From Pseudorhodobacter wandonensis (lineage in GTDB: Bacteria; Pseudomonadota; Alphaproteobacteria; Rhodobacterales; Rhodobacteraceae), in NCBI RefSeq assembly GCF_001202035.1, contig NZ_LGHT01000045.1, positions 62,001-126,000 on the forward strand: a stretch of 64,000 bases of DNA, read 5' to 3'. Below, in pieces: positions 54,752 to 64,000 of this stretch (positions within the stretch are counted from its first letter, which is position 1; the number at the start of each line of letters is the position of its first letter). The position numbers and the translations under genes were made by a program. Under the pieces are notes generated by a model. That model was given only the letters and a program-made list of their open reading frames with translations. It was not told where the DNA came from and did not search any database.

Positions 54752-55966
54752 ATGGACAGGACCACAGTAGAGGCTGAGTTGTCATTTACCCACCCGATCC
54801 GTCAGATCGTCTTGATGCTGGCCGTGGTTGTGCTTGTGGCCTTCGGGGCCTTTGTGGCTTGGGGGCTGCTATCGGGGATATTTCTGGCCAACGTCTGGCT
54901 GAACGGTTTTATCGCTCTCGTTTTTGTTTTTGGCGTGTTGGCTTGTTTTTGGCAAGTCATGCAGCTGATGCAATCCGTGCGCTGGATTGTCGGTTTTGTA
55001 CAGCCCGACCCGGCAGCAGAACAGGTTCACGCGCCACGATTGCTTGCCCCTCTGGCGGCATTGCTGCGCAGCCGTGGGGCGCGGATGCAAATCTCGGCCT
55101 CGTCCTCACGCTCTATCCAGGACAGCGTTGCCACGCGGATCGACGAGGCCCGCGATATTACCCGTTACCTTGTTAACCTGCTGATATTTCTTGGGCTTTT
55201 AGGCACGTTCTACGGCCTTGCCACCACTGTTCCGGCCGTTGTCGAAACCATCCGCAACCTTGCCCCGCAACCGGGTGAATCGGGTATGGATGTGTTCGGC
55301 AAGCTGATGGGCGGGCTCGAGGCGCAGCTGGGCGGCATGGGAACGGCGTTCTCATCCTCGCTTTTGGGGCTGGCAGGCTCTCTGGTCGTCGGGCTTTTGG
55401 AACTGTTCGCAAGCCACGGCCAGAATCGTTTTTACCGCGAGCTAGAGGAATGGCTGTCGTCAATCACCCGCCTTGGTTTTTCAACCGGCGATGGCGCGGG
55501 CGACGGCGACGGTGGGGATCATTCGGGGATCGGCGGCGTTTTGGAACAGGTGGCCCGCCAGTTGGAATCCCTGCAAGGACTGATTGTAAAGGCCGACGCC
55601 GCGCGCAGTTCGGCCGACGAACGGCTGGGCAGTTTGGCCGAGGCGGTCAAGGAATTGTCGTCGAAAGTACAGGCCGATAGCAAAACCCAAGAGCAGCTTA
55701 CCCAAATAGCCATGACGCAGACCGAAGTTCTAACCCGCATCGCCGATGGCCAGGACAGCTATGCCTTGGTATTGGCAAACCTGAACGAGGAAAGCCCCGA
55801 GGCCGAAAACCGGATGCGCTTGCGGTCTATCGATGTGCAATTGCTGCGAATTCTGGAAGAGATTTCAGCAGGCCGCCAAGAAAGCGTTTCCGATCTGCGG
55901 GCAGATATCGCAGGCCTGACCAATGCTGTCCGGCAGTTGTCCCGCAGTGCCGCAGGGCGGGGCTAG
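54752..55966 (+). CDS. MotA/TolQ/ExbB proton-channel family protein with C-terminal tail
   Basis: 404 residues. Helices at about 18-40, 48-72, 145-172 and 200-225; the channel-domain segments are LLIFLGLLGTFYGLATTVPAV and GMGTAFSSSLLGLAGSLVVGLLE, the ExbB/TolQ pattern. Residues about 265-404 form a cytoplasmic helical tail with short coiled-coil segments, longer than in ExbB (244) or MotA (295). It precedes the OmpA-domain gene by 3 bp. Together they should form a proton-driven stator acting on the cell wall. A Ton/Tol-type role is possible but no TonB, TolA or TolB is adjacent. Confidence 0.85.
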   Translation: MDRTTVEAELSFTHPIRQIVLMLAVVVLVAFGAFVAWGLLSGIFLANVWLNGFIALVFVFGVLACFWQVMQLMQSVRWIVGFVQPDPAAEQVHAPRLLAPLAALLRSRGARMQISASSSRSIQDSVATRIDEARDITRYLVNLLIFLGLLGTFYGLATTVPAVVETIRNLAPQPGESGMDVFGKLMGGLEAQLGGMGTAFSSSLLGLAGSLVVGLLELFASHGQNRFYRELEEWLSSITRLGFSTGDGAGDGDGGDHSGIGGVLEQVARQLESLQGLIVKADAARSSADERLGSLAEAVKELSSKVQADSKTQEQLTQIAMTQTEVLTRIADGQDSYALVLANLNEESPEAENRMRLRSIDVQLLRILEEISAGRQESVSDLRADIAGLTNAVRQLSRSAAGRG

Positions 55967-55969
55967 ACC

Positions 55970-57979
55970 ATGGCGCTCAGCCGTCGCAACGGGCAAAAGA
56001 TGAACGGCTCGATCTGGCCGGGATTTGTCGATGCGATGACGGCACTTTTGCTGGTGCTGATGTTTGTGCTGTCAATCTTTATGATCGTGCAGTCGGTTCT
56101 GCGCGAAACCATTGACACCCAAGACCATGAGTTGGACAGCTTGACCGCCCAAGTTGCGGGCCTTGCCGATGCGTTGGGTCTTGAACGAAACCGCGCTGAT
56201 AATTTGGCGGCCGAGGTCGGGCAGCTGGGCAAAAGCCTGTCAGCAGCGCAGGCCGAAGGCGAAACCCAGGCGGCACTGGCGGCCTCGCTTGCCAGCCAGT
56301 TGACCGCACGCCAGACCGAGCTTGACGCCGCGACCGCGCGGATTAGCAGTTTTGAACAACAAGTCGCAAGTCTGCTTGCCGAGCGTGATGCCGCACGGGG
56401 GCAGGCTGAAACCCTGACTGCCACCGTAAGCGACCTTGAGGCCGCGCAAAGCCGGTTGATTTCCGAGCAAGAAGCACTGAACCTTGCCTTGGCCCGCGCC
56501 CGCGACGAAGTGGACGCACAAGCCGAGACTGCCCGTTTGGCCGCCGCCCGGCGCGAGGCTTTGGATGCGATGGTCGCGGATTTGAAAAACAAGCTGTCAG
56601 AAGGTCAGACAAGCCTTGCCGACACCCTTGCCCGCCTGACCGAGGCCGAAGGAAAAGCCAAAAATAGCGGTGCGGAATTGGCCGCACTGGCCGCACGGCT
56701 AGGCGCCGCGACTGACGCGCAAACAAAAACAAATGCGCGTGCCGAAGCGTTGGCCGCCGAAGTTGCGCGGTTGCAAAAAGAGTTGCTGCTGGCGCAAGGT
56801 GCGAACCAGGATGTGCAGTCCCTAAAGGACCGCATGGTCACCCTAGAGGCCAGCCTGTCCGAGGCCGAGAAAAACCGGTTGGCCGAGCTTGCCGCCGCCG
56901 AAGCCTTGCGAAACCAGTTGAAAGGGGCCGAGACCTCTCTGACCAAAGAGCAGGCCGCTTTGTTGGCAGAACGGGCCGCCGCCGAGGCTTTGCGGGCGCG
57001 GCTTGAAGGGGTCGAGACCAAGCTGACCGCAGAAGAAGAGGCGCGGCTTGCCGATCTTGCAGCGGCAGAGGCACTGCGGGCGAAACTTGCCTCGTCAGAA
57101 ACCGAGCTGACGGCAATGACTTTGGCCTTGGAAGAACAGCGCAAACGGGCCGAAGAAACGCTGACCTTGTTGGCGGCAGCGCAGGCAGCGGCGGCCCAAT
57201 CTGGCGATGATCTGACGGGCAAGGACGCGCTGCTTGCCACAGCCCGCGCAGCTTTGGCCGAGGAAAAGACCAAATCAGAAGATAATGCCCGCAGGGTGGC
57301 GCTGTTGAACGAGCAAATCGCGGCATTGCGCGGCCAGTTGGGTGATTTGCAAGGCCTGCTGGATGCCGCTGCAGCCAAAGATCAGGCCGCCGATGTTCGA
57401 CTCGATTCCTTGGGGACGCAGCTGAATACGGCGCTTGCGCAGGTTGCGGCCGAGCAAAAGAAGCGGGCCGAGCTGGAGGAGGCCGAGCGCAAGCGATTGG
57501 AGGCCGAGACGAAGAAGCTGGAAACCTTCAGGTCCGAATTCTTTGGCCAGCTGCGGAGCGTTCTGGCCGGGCGGGACGGCGTTCGGATTGTGGGCGACCG
57601 GTTTGTATTTTCAAGCGAAGTCTTGTTTCAACCCGGATCGGCCGATCTGGCCCCCGAAGGTCGCAGCCAGATCGCGGGTGTTGTCGCTACTTTGCGTGAG
57701 GTTTCAGGGCAAATTCCAGCCGGGATTGACTGGATTATCCGGGTGGATGGCCACACCGATAATGTCCCGCTTTCGGGGGCCGGAGCCTTTGCCGATAACT
57801 GGGAGCTGAGCCAGGCCCGCGCCCTTTCGGTGGTACGTTTCATGCAAAATGATCTGGGTTTTCCGCCGAACCGGATGGCCGCCACGGGGTTCGGGGAATG
57901 GCAGCCTGTAGCAGCAGGAGACACCGAGGCCGCGCGGGCGCAGAACCGGCGGATCGAGTTGAAACTGACCGAGCGCTGA
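55970..57979 (+). CDS. MotB-like OmpA-domain protein with long coiled coil
   Basis: 669 residues. A single membrane helix near residues 15-40 (SIWPGFVDAMTALLLVLMFVL) carries an Asp in the position of the proton-binding Asp of MotB/ExbD. A very long Ala/Glu/Lys/Leu-rich coiled coil (about 45-515) includes three tandem 28-residue repeats. The C-terminal OmpA-like peptidoglycan-binding domain (about 540-665) has VLFQPGSADLAPEGR, VDGHTDNVPLSG, NWELSQARALSVVRFM and RRIELKLTE. It probably spans periplasm to wall as the partner of the ExbB-like protein encoded 3 bp upstream. Confidence 0.87.
   Translation: MALSRRNGQKMNGSIWPGFVDAMTALLLVLMFVLSIFMIVQSVLRETIDTQDHELDSLTAQVAGLADALGLERNRADNLAAEVGQLGKSLSAAQAEGETQAALAASLASQLTARQTELDAATARISSFEQQVASLLAERDAARGQAETLTATVSDLEAAQSRLISEQEALNLALARARDEVDAQAETARLAAARREALDAMVADLKNKLSEGQTSLADTLARLTEAEGKAKNSGAELAALAARLGAATDAQTKTNARAEALAAEVARLQKELLLAQGANQDVQSLKDRMVTLEASLSEAEKNRLAELAAAEALRNQLKGAETSLTKEQAALLAERAAAEALRARLEGVETKLTAEEEARLADLAAAEALRAKLASSETELTAMTLALEEQRKRAEETLTLLAAAQAAAAQSGDDLTGKDALLATARAALAEEKTKSEDNARRVALLNEQIAALRGQLGDLQGLLDAAAAKDQAADVRLDSLGTQLNTALAQVAAEQKKRAELEEAERKRLEAETKKLETFRSEFFGQLRSVLAGRDGVRIVGDRFVFSSEVLFQPGSADLAPEGRSQIAGVVATLREVSGQIPAGIDWIIRVDGHTDNVPLSGAGAFADNWELSQARALSVVRFMQNDLGFPPNRMAATGFGEWQPVAAGDTEAARAQNRRIELKLTER
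56879..57118 (+). repeat. Tandem 84-bp (28-residue) coiled-coil repeats
   Basis: Residues 304-331, 332-359 and 360-383 of the OmpA-domain protein repeat the unit LAxxAAAEALRxxLxxxETxLT, the last copy slightly short. 28 residues equals four heptads, so copies can be added or lost without breaking the coiled coil. The DNA copies have diverged, so they are not recent. Confidence 0.75.
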
Positions 57980-58176
57980 GCCCGCATTCGCATATCGCCC
58001 GCGTGCGGACGTTTCCGCAACGCATTGTAATAAAATAATATTTCTTAAAAAATTAACCTTTTAGTAACCCGCCATCCCACGGTCTGGTTTGCTGTGGAAA
58101 AGGCTGGCGCGGACGGGTCTTTGCGCCGCGAAATAGCGTGTTTGGCGCGATGAACGCAGAAATCTCAACGCATGCG

Positions 58177-59130
58177 CTAGGGCAAGATTTCTACGGTAAC
58201 GGCTTTTTGGCCAAGCGTTTCCACGCCACGCTGATGCGCGACAATGCCCGTGTAGCTGCCTTTCGGCCAACCCTTGGGCGGGCGGCGTTTGCCGATGGTG
58301 CGCATGGCGCGGGCCTGGGTTTTGGACAGGGTGACAGTTTCATGCAAGATCTTGCCGTCCGGTCCGGTGAGTGTGAAAATGAGCCTGTCACCAGCGCGGG
58401 TGCCAAAGAGATGCGCCCAGAGCGCCAGAACCGGAGCAGTTTGGGGCAAGCGGGCGTTGACGGCAGTGCCGGATTTTACCGCATCAAAACTGGGAATAGC
58501 TGGGCCGAAACCGACTGAAATCAGACCGCCGGGTTGAAAGGGCAGGGCCGGAGAAAAGAGGCTTGGCGCAGGGGCATCGCAACTTGCGATATCGGTCGGG
58601 GAAAACGGGTCAACCACCTGACCATTGTGGCGCAGGGACAAGTGAAGATGCGGGAATTCGGTGTTACCGGAAAGGCCGATCTGGCCGAGCGGCGTGCCGA
58701 TGCTGACGCTCTGACCCTGCCGCACTTTGATGCTGCCCCGTTTGAGGTGGCAATACTGGGTTTCCCACCCCTCGGGATGGGCAAGAACCACGCCATTGCC
58801 GCAATCTTGGCCGTTAATATCTGGCGCATCGGGCGCATTGGCCATTATATCTGGCAGGCCATCGCGTGTCGCGCGCACCGTACCTGCAGCGGCCGCGCGA
58901 ACCGTGACACCCTTTTCCATGTCAGCAAGCGTGGGAACCGCGATATCGGTGCCTTTGTGGCCGTCATAGCTGAGCGGGCCGCAGGTAAAATCGCGGGCCT
59001 GCGGGCCGGGGTCGTGATCGACATATTGCTGGATGAAACAGGTTTCTGTCAGCGTGCAATCGACAGGAAAAGTCAAAGAAAAGGCCCCCGCAGATGCAGG
59101 GGCCAAAAGCAGAATGGTAAGGGCCTTCAT
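58177..59130 (-). CDS. M23 family metallopeptidase
   Basis: 317 residues, signal peptide MKALTILLLAPASAGAF. The zinc site is HKGTDIAVP (HxGxD-like) with HLHLSLRHNG as the second half, plus GNGVVLAHPEGWETQYCHLKRGSIKVRQGQSVSIGTPLGQIG typical of the LytM fold. It should cut peptidoglycan cross-bridges in the periplasm. The C-terminal 110 residues form an extra beta-rich region without a known motif. Convergent with the stator pair. Confidence 0.9.
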   Translation of the reverse strand: MKALTILLLAPASAGAFSLTFPVDCTLTETCFIQQYVDHDPGPQARDFTCGPLSYDGHKGTDIAVPTLADMEKGVTVRAAAAGTVRATRDGLPDIMANAPDAPDINGQDCGNGVVLAHPEGWETQYCHLKRGSIKVRQGQSVSIGTPLGQIGLSGNTEFPHLHLSLRHNGQVVDPFSPTDIASCDAPAPSLFSPALPFQPGGLISVGFGPAIPSFDAVKSGTAVNARLPQTAPVLALWAHLFGTRAGDRLIFTLTGPDGKILHETVTLSKTQARAMRTIGKRRPPKGWPKGSYTGIVAHQRGVETLGQKAVTVEILP

Positions 59131-59139
59131 TTTGCCCCG

Positions 59140-61458
59140 TTACTCGGCAGTGAGCAGCGGGGTTTTCTTGCCGGTGATGCGCGGCTTGCCCGGCTCTTCA
59201 TAGCTAAGGTCGAGGCTGCCGTCTTTGATGCCAACCTTGACCACGCCGCCTTTCATCAACTTGCCAAAGAGCAGTTCTTCGGCCAGAGGCTTCTTGATGT
59301 GTTCCTGAATCACGCGGCCAAGGGGACGCGCACCCATTTTATCATCATAGCCCTTTTCGCCCAGCCAGTTCGCAGCCTCTTCGGACAGCTCGATATGGAC
59401 ATTGCGATCCAAAAGCTGCGCCTCGAGTTGCAAGACGAATTTTTCGACCACTTGGCGGATGACTTCGCGGCCCAAGGGGGCAAAGCTGATCACCGCGTCA
59501 AGGCGGTTGCGGAATTCGGGGGTAAAGGTACGCTCTACCGCGGCGGTATCTTCGCCAGTCCGCCGGTCACGGCCAAAGCCGATGGCGGATTTGGACATTT
59601 CTTGCGCGCCGGCGTTCGAGGTCATGATGAGGATGACATTGCGGAAATCGACGGTCCGGCCGTTATGGTCGGTCAGTTTGCCGTGATCCATGACTTGCAG
59701 CAGGATGTTGTACACATCCGGATGCGCCTTTTCCATTTCATCCAGCAACAGCACACAATGCGGGTGCTGGTCAACGCCATCGGTCAACATGCCGCCCTGA
59801 TCAAACCCGACATAGCCCGGAGGGGCGCCGATCAGGCGTGAAACGGCGTGTTTTTCCATGTATTCGGACATGTCAAAGCGCAGCAGTTCCAAGCCCAATG
59901 TATTGGCAAGTTGCTTTGCCACCTCGGTTTTGCCGACGCCTGTGGGGCCGGCAAACAGATAGTTGCCGATCGGTTTTTCAGGCTCGCGCAGGCCGGCGCG
60001 TGCAAGTTTGATCGACGAGGCCAGCGCCTCGATCGCCTTGTCCTGACCAAAGACCACACGTTTTAGCGATTTTTCCAGATCGCGCAGCACCTCGGCATCG
60101 TCTTTGGTGACGTTTTTCGGCGGGATGCGGGCGATCTTGGCGACCACAGCCTCAATTTCCTTGGTGCCGATGGTTTTGCGGCGTTTGGATTCGGCTACAA
60201 GATGCTGTGCGGCGCCTGCCTCATCAATCACGTCGATTGCGGAGTCGGGCAGCTTGCGGTCGTTGATATAGCGCGACGCCAGTTCAACAGCCGTTTTGAT
60301 CGCATCGGCGGTGTAGCGCAGATCGTGGTGTTCCTCAAAATGCGGTTTAAGGCCCATCAGGATTTTGATCGCGTCCGGCACGGAAGGTTCGTTCACGTCG
60401 ATCTTTTGGAAGCGACGCGAGAGGGCGCGGTCTTTTTCAAAGTGCTGACGGAACTCTTTATAGGTCGTCGAGCCCATGGTGCGCAGTTTGCCGCCCTGAA
60501 GCGCGGGTTTCAGCAGGTTTGAGGCATCCATAGCACCGCCCGAGGTGGCGCCGGCACCGATGATGGTGTGAATTTCGTCAATAAAGAGAATTGCGTCGGG
60601 GTGTTCCTCGGTTTCTTTGATGACGGCTTTCAGGCGTTCTTCGAAATCGCCACGGTAGCGGGTGCCGGCCAGCAATGCGCCCATATCAAGGCTGTAAATC
60701 GTGGCCTTGGACAGGATTTCGGGGGTTTCATGGCGGACAATTTTCCATGCCAGACCTTCGGCGATGGCGGTTTTGCCTACGCCGGGGTCGCCCACCAAAA
60801 GCGGGTTGTTTTTGCGGCGGCGGCAGAGGACCTGGATGCAGCGCTCTACCTCGGCCTCACGCCCGATCAGGGGGTCGACATCGCCTTTGATGGCTTTGAC
60901 GTTCAGATCGACGCAGTATTTGGACAGTGCCGATTCTTTGGCTTCGCCAGCCTCGCCCTTGGGGGTTTCCATATGCTCTTCGGCGCCGGTGATCGGCCGG
61001 GATTCGCCAAACTCGGGGTCTTTGGCGACGCCGTGGGCGATGTAATTGACCGCGTCATAGCGGGTCATATCTTGTTCTTGCAGGAAGTAGGCGGCGTTGG
61101 ATTCGCGTTCGGCAAAGATGGCGACCAGCACGTTGGCGCCGGTAACTTCGTTACGGCCAGAGGATTGAACGTGAATGGCGGCACGCTGGATGACGCGCTG
61201 GAAGGCGGCTGTGGGCACAGCCTCGGACCCGTCAACATCGGTGACCAGCGTGGACAGGTCATCATCAATGAAATCGACAAGCGTTTTGCGCAATTCATCC
61301 AGATCAACCGAGCACGCCTTCATGACGCGCGAGGCCTCGGGTTCATCAATCAATGCCAGAAGCAAATGTTCCAGCGTGGCAAGTTCGTGGCGGCGCGCGT
61401 TGGCCAAAGCCAAAGCGCCATGGATTGCCTGTTCAAGCGTCGTGGAAAATGATGGCAC
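59140..61458 (-). CDS. clpA: ATP-dependent Clp protease ATP-binding subunit ClpA
   Basis: 772 residues. The N-domain double repeat (about 1-145) has [19 protein letters not shown]1 has Walker [14 protein letters not shown] and Walker [12 protein letters not shown]2 has [14 protein letters not shown] and [11 protein letters not shown]. The C-terminal ClpP-contacting loop region includes a GFG in [10 protein letters not shown]. It unfolds substrates for ClpP. The usual adaptor gene clpS is not directly upstream; the next gene is gloB, in the same direction with a 170-bp gap that I could not interpret. Confidence 0.96.
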   Translation of the reverse strand: MPSFSTTLEQAIHGALALANARRHELATLEHLLLALIDEPEASRVMKACSVDLDELRKTLVDFIDDDLSTLVTDVDGSEAVPTAAFQRVIQRAAIHVQSSGRNEVTGANVLVAIFAERESNAAYFLQEQDMTRYDAVNYIAHGVAKDPEFGESRPITGAEEHMETPKGEAGEAKESALSKYCVDLNVKAIKGDVDPLIGREAEVERCIQVLCRRRKNNPLLVGDPGVGKTAIAEGLAWKIVRHETPEILSKATIYSLDMGALLAGTRYRGDFEERLKAVIKETEEHPDAILFIDEIHTIIGAGATSGGAMDASNLLKPALQGGKLRTMGSTTYKEFRQHFEKDRALSRRFQKIDVNEPSVPDAIKILMGLKPHFEEHHDLRYTADAIKTAVELASRYINDRKLPDSAIDVIDEAGAAQHLVAESKRRKTIGTKEIEAVVAKIARIPPKNVTKDDAEVLRDLEKSLKRVVFGQDKAIEALASSIKLARAGLREPEKPIGNYLFAGPTGVGKTEVAKQLANTLGLELLRFDMSEYMEKHAVSRLIGAPPGYVGFDQGGMLTDGVDQHPHCVLLLDEMEKAHPDVYNILLQVMDHGKLTDHNGRTVDFRNVILIMTSNAGAQEMSKSAIGFGRDRRTGEDTAAVERTFTPEFRNRLDAVISFAPLGREVIRQVVEKFVLQLEAQLLDRNVHIELSEEAANWLGEKGYDDKMGARPLGRVIQEHIKKPLAEELLFGKLMKGGVVKVGIKDGSLDLSYEEPGKPRITGKKTPLLTAE

Positions 61459-61628
61459 GGTATAGTGCTCCTCGTGTTCTGCTGGCCTTTGGGGCGCGTT
61501 ACCCCTTTGACCATGGCCTCATACTATTAAGGATCGGTTTTATTTCGGCAGCTTCAAGTCTTTTTTCCGATTATTTGAGGTTTCTGTCGTAACTGTGGAA
61601 AAAAGTGATGAAGGGTGGGGGGATAGGG

Positions 61629-62402
61629 TTAAAATTTGTCCTTGCGGGCACGGATTTCGGCAAAAACATCGACATCAAGCGCGCCTGTCATGCCAATCGC
61701 GGCTTTCATGTCGGGGTTCGGGGCGCGGAGGAACGGGTTGAACTGACGTTCTTGCGCCAAGGTTGTAGGGATCGTCGGCATGTTTGCGCCGCGCAGTTTA
61801 TCCACCTTGTCGGATAAAGACATAAGGCCGGAATTGCCGGGTTCAAGGGCCAGTGCAAAACGAATATTGCTGGCGGTATATTCATGGCCGGAAAACAGGC
61901 GGGTGGCATCGGGCAGGGGCGTCAGCTTTTGCAGGCTGGTCCACATTTGCGCGGGCGTGCCTTCGAACAGGCGGCCGCAGCCCATCACCATAAGGCTGTC
62001 ACCGGAAAACAGTGCCTGCGTTGTGGGAAAGTGAAAGGTGATATGGCCGAGCGTATGGCCCGAGAGGTCGAAAATATCGGCGCGTTCGCCGCAGATCGTG
62101 ACGGTTTCGCCATCCTTTAGCGAATGATCCAGCGCGGGCAAGCGGTGGGCATCGGCAGCGGCGCCCCAGATTTTTGGCCGCGCGGGCAAGCCTGCGACAA
62201 GATCGGGCAGGCCGTCGATATGGTCCCAGTGATGATGTGTTAACAAGACATCGGTAAGCTGCCAGCCGCGGGCCGCAAGGGCCGCAAGGATGGGAGCGGC
62301 CTCGGGGATGTCTACCAGCGCGGTTTCCTGCGTGGCCGCGTTGTGGATGAGATATGCGTAATTGTCTTTCAGGCAGGGGATGGTCAGGATTTCAAGTGCC
62401 AT
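61629..62402 (-). CDS. gloB: Hydroxyacylglutathione hydrolase (glyoxalase II)
   Basis: 257 residues from the ATG at 62402; the frame open to 62465 overlaps the divergent gene. The dinuclear metal motif is THHHWDHIDG, with further ligands in SGHTLGHITFHF and FSGDSLMVMGCGRLFEGT (Asp), and a late FSGHEYTASNIRFAL (His). It hydrolyses S-lactoylglutathione to lactate and glutathione. With the ChaC-like gene it is one of two glutathione-related enzymes in the window, but they are not linked. Confidence 0.93.
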   Translation of the reverse strand: MALEILTIPCLKDNYAYLIHNAATQETALVDIPEAAPILAALAARGWQLTDVLLTHHHWDHIDGLPDLVAGLPARPKIWGAAADAHRLPALDHSLKDGETVTICGERADIFDLSGHTLGHITFHFPTTQALFSGDSLMVMGCGRLFEGTPAQMWTSLQKLTPLPDATRLFSGHEYTASNIRFALALEPGNSGLMSLSDKVDKLRGANMPTIPTTLAQERQFNPFLRAPNPDMKAAIGMTGALDVDVFAEIRARKDKF

Positions 62403-62464
62403 GGTCTTTTGCCTCGGTTTCGGTATTGTTATGTTAACTTCGCCCGAAAAAGGCCTTGGCTGCA

Positions 62465-63238
62465 ATGCATCTTGATGTGCTGGATCTTCGCAATTTCTAT
62501 TATCGGACCAAACTGGGCCGCGTGGCGCAGCGTGCGATCAGGGATACGGTGGTGCGGATGTGGCCTTCGGCCGCCGGACAAACGGTTGTCGGCTTTGGCT
62601 TTGCCGCGCCATTGATGCGGCCCTATCTGGCCGATGCGCGGCGGGTGCTGGCGTTGATGCCCGCGCCGCAAGGGGTGATGCCCTGGCCTGCGGGCATGGC
62701 GAATGTGGCGGTGCTGTGCGAAGAAACCGCATGGCCGCTGGCCACAGGAATTGTGGACCGGCTGATCATGATGCACGGGCTTGAAACATCGGAGCAGCCG
62801 TCTTTTGTCTTGGAAGAGGCCGCGCGGGTGCTTGGCCCCGGCGGGCGGGCGCTGTTTATCGTGCCGTCACGTTCGGGCCTGTGGGCGCGGCGCGATGGAA
62901 CGCCTTTCGGTTTTGGCCGCCCTTTTTCGATGCGCCAGCTGGAAACGCAATTAAAGCAGCATGACTTCACGATCGAGCACAGCACATCGGCGCTGTTTGG
63001 GCCGCCCTCGGGGCATCCGTTCTGGCTGCGGACATCCGATTTCTTTGAGCGCAACGGCAGGCGGTGTTCGGCCTTGCTGACCGGTGGCGTGCTGATCGTC
63101 GAGGTGTCAAAGCAGCAGCGCGCGCCGGTGCAGGGGGGCTTGGGGGCTGTGGTGCGCCGCCCGTTGCGGGTGCTGGAGGGCATGGGCCAAGGCGCGCCCG
63201 AACCTGCGCTGCGGGGCAAAGCGCCGACGGGTGACTGA
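62465..63238 (+). CDS. Class I SAM-dependent methyltransferase
   Basis: 257 residues from the ATG at 62465 (a TTG at 62456 would add three). The N-terminal [25 protein letters not shown], a nucleotide-binding strand [11 protein letters not shown] and the mid-part [11 protein letters not shown] plus [24 protein letters not shown] agree with Methyltransf_11-like enzymes; the usual acidic motif I (VLDxGxG) is replaced by GFGFA. Divergent from gloB, an arrangement seen in relatives. Substrate unknown. Confidence 0.78.
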   Translation: MHLDVLDLRNFYYRTKLGRVAQRAIRDTVVRMWPSAAGQTVVGFGFAAPLMRPYLADARRVLALMPAPQGVMPWPAGMANVAVLCEETAWPLATGIVDRLIMMHGLETSEQPSFVLEEAARVLGPGGRALFIVPSRSGLWARRDGTPFGFGRPFSMRQLETQLKQHDFTIEHSTSALFGPPSGHPFWLRTSDFFERNGRRCSALLTGGVLIVEVSKQQRAPVQGGLGAVVRRPLRVLEGMGQGAPEPALRGKAPTGD

Positions 63239-63594
63239 ACCATACCGCATGGCATGGACGCGCGCCTGCTGATTCGCCGTGCGGGCGGTGATGCACATCG
63301 CATGCGGCCCATGCTGCGCGATTGGCGAGAGGGCTGCTGCCTGAGTTTGAAGCCGGTAAATTGTTGCACCTGAACTGCGAGAGCGAAAGGGGCGCCCAAA
63401 CCAGAATCATGATGCCGCCCCTTGGGGCCATTGTTTTGTGAAACCGGCATAAGTTTTTCATATTCGGGCAGGCGGGGCGGCGCCTTTCGGGGCAAAACTA
63501 CAGATTGAACTTGTTTTCGGCGTTGGGATGATGCTGTTTAGATGCAGCGCGACATGTTAGCGCAGATCACAGGCAATTTACTATTTCTTCATGG
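63239..63594. other. Non-coding gap before the atp operon
   Basis: No convincing gene in this stretch: frames are short or are shadows of the methyltransferase gene. A 39-codon plus-strand frame at about 63254 has no ribosome binding site. GC-rich inverted segments occur around 63400-63490, without a clear terminator. Confidence 0.5.
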
Positions 63595-63623
63595 TTGCGG
63601 CAGAAAACCGCCTCTGCTACACA
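63595..63623 (+). promoter_or_regulatory. Candidate atp operon promoter
   Basis: TTGCGG (63595-63600), 17-bp spacer, TACACA (63618-63623), about 93 bp upstream of the atpH start. Neither element is ideal, and the choice rests on spacing and position. Confidence 0.35.
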
Positions 63624-63715
63624 CCTTCAAAATTCAGACGCATGCATGTGTATGCGCCATAGGATGCCCTTGTTTTATGTGACGTGAAACGGGGCCTAAT
63701 TTCGGAAGGGATGAC

Positions 63716-64000
63716 GTGTCAGAATCAGCTTCGATCTCCTCCGGCATTGCTGCACGCTACGCCACTGCTCTGTTCGAGCTGGCGAAGGAAAGCAAAGCGA
63801 TCAAGACGCTGGAGGGTGACATTGACGCCCTTGATGCGGCCTTGGGCAGCTCTGCCGACCTGAATGCCTTGATCGCCTCGCCGGTATACACCCGCGCGGA
63901 TCAGGCAAAAGCGATTGCAGCAATTGCCGCGAAAATGGGGCTTTCACCCCTGAGCGCCAATACATTGGCATTGATGGCGTCAAAACGCCGTCTGTTTGTG
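63716..64000 (+). CDS. atpH: ATP synthase F1 subunit delta (3' truncated by window edge)
   Basis: The first 95 residues of AtpH from a GTG at 63716, with GGAAGGG 8-10 bp upstream. The ATG at 63711 is in another frame. [27 protein letters not shown] is the typical N-terminal helix pair of the delta/OSCP subunit, followed by [17 protein letters not shown] and [17 protein letters not shown]. It links F1 to the peripheral stalk. A typical alphaproteobacterial atp operon (atpHAGDC) is expected to continue beyond the window. Confidence 0.93.
   Translation, partial: MSESASISSGIAARYATALFELAKESKAIKTLEGDIDALDAALGSSADLNALIASPVYTRADQAKAIAAIAAKMGLSPLSANTLALMASKRRLFV

Noticed and set aside
56605-57378. 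257-codon minus-strand frame rich in Ala/Ser/Arg over the coiled-coil gene
   Set aside because: It is the complement of Ala/Glu/Leu-rich coiled-coil codons; low-complexity composition explains why it stays open.
54752-57979. Zorya-type anti-phage system (MotA/MotB-like pair)
   Set aside because: In Zorya the long tail is on the channel subunit and the MotB-like protein is short, and nuclease or helicase partners follow. Here the long coiled coil is on the OmpA-domain subunit and the neighbours are ordinary ChaC-like and M23 genes.
58534-59841. 435-codon plus-strand frame across the M23 and clpA genes
   Set aside because: Antisense to two clear genes, no ribosome binding site or recognisable domain; similar antisense frames occur elsewhere over clpA (60568-61452).
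62623-63495. 290-codon minus-strand frame over the methyltransferase gene and the gap before atpH
   Set aside because: Most of it is antisense to the methyltransferase gene; the part in the gap has no ribosome binding site or motif.
1-64000. CRISPR array or rRNA operon
   Set aside because: No regularly spaced repeats of 24-37 bp with unique spacers and no conserved rRNA sequence were seen.

Overview
The window looks like a chromosomal segment of a Rhodobacteraceae (Roseobacter/Rhodobacter group) alphaproteobacterium. This rests on family content and gene order: UPF0262 after hisD, a DUF2948 gene overlapping murA, DUF1467 next to methylmalonyl-CoA epimerase, DUF2125, a Hint-domain protein, a PstA with the alphaproteobacterial N-terminal extension, and short intergenic motifs that I recall as common in this family. 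The genus cannot be fixed from the sequence alone. Both window edges cut a gene: feoB on the left, atpH on the right.

Layout. 1-2.7 kb: ferrous iron uptake (feoB-feoC) and a small DUF1127-like gene. 2.8-9.5 kb, minus strand: a catabolic operon with TRAP transporter dctPQM, a crotonase, an IclR regulator inside the operon and two paralogous family III CoA-transferases. 9.7-20.3 kb, plus strand: a long sugar or polyol operon. It starts with a family 1 binding-protein homologue that lacks a signal peptide, followed by SDR, idonate-dehydrogenase-like ADH, GMC oxidoreductase, a complete ribose-type ABC transporter and an AldA-like dehydrogenase. 20.3-25.8 kb: a FadR-type GntR regulator, a 15-bp palindromic operator candidate and a second ribose-type ABC transporter. 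25.9-27.4 kb: a decayed mobile-element scar (two IS6-family remnants and an integrase N-terminal fragment) next to tRNA-Thr(GGT). 27.5-33.8 kb: a 59-codon ORF, murA, DUF2948, hisD, UPF0262, a low-molecular-weight phosphatase and small enzymes. 34-40.2 kb: pstSCAB-phoU-phoB behind a four-unit Pho box array, without phoR. 40.5-49.3 kb: small enzymes and regulators, a DUF1501/DUF1800 pair, an AGE-family epimerase and a Hint protein. 49.3-54.7 kb: rpsD with a structured leader, hisC-tyrA, extensin-like, DUF2125 and ChaC-like genes. 54.7-59.1 kb: an ExbB/MotA-like plus coiled-coil OmpA-domain stator pair and an M23 peptidase. 59.1-63.2 kb: clpA, gloB and a methyltransferase. The window ends in the atp operon.

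The left 25 kb is mostly import and oxidation of organic acids and sugars, with three separate substrate-binding transporters; the rest is mostly core genome. A repeated regulatory theme is that every periplasmic binding-protein gene (dctP, both ribose-type genes, pstS) is followed by a strong hairpin before the next transporter gene. I found no CRISPR array, rRNA, prophage or recognised defence system. The most unusual items are the signal-less binding protein, the tandem CoA-transferase operon, the stator pair with a 28-residue repeat, and the chimeric integrase/transposase reading frame in the tRNA-Thr scar.
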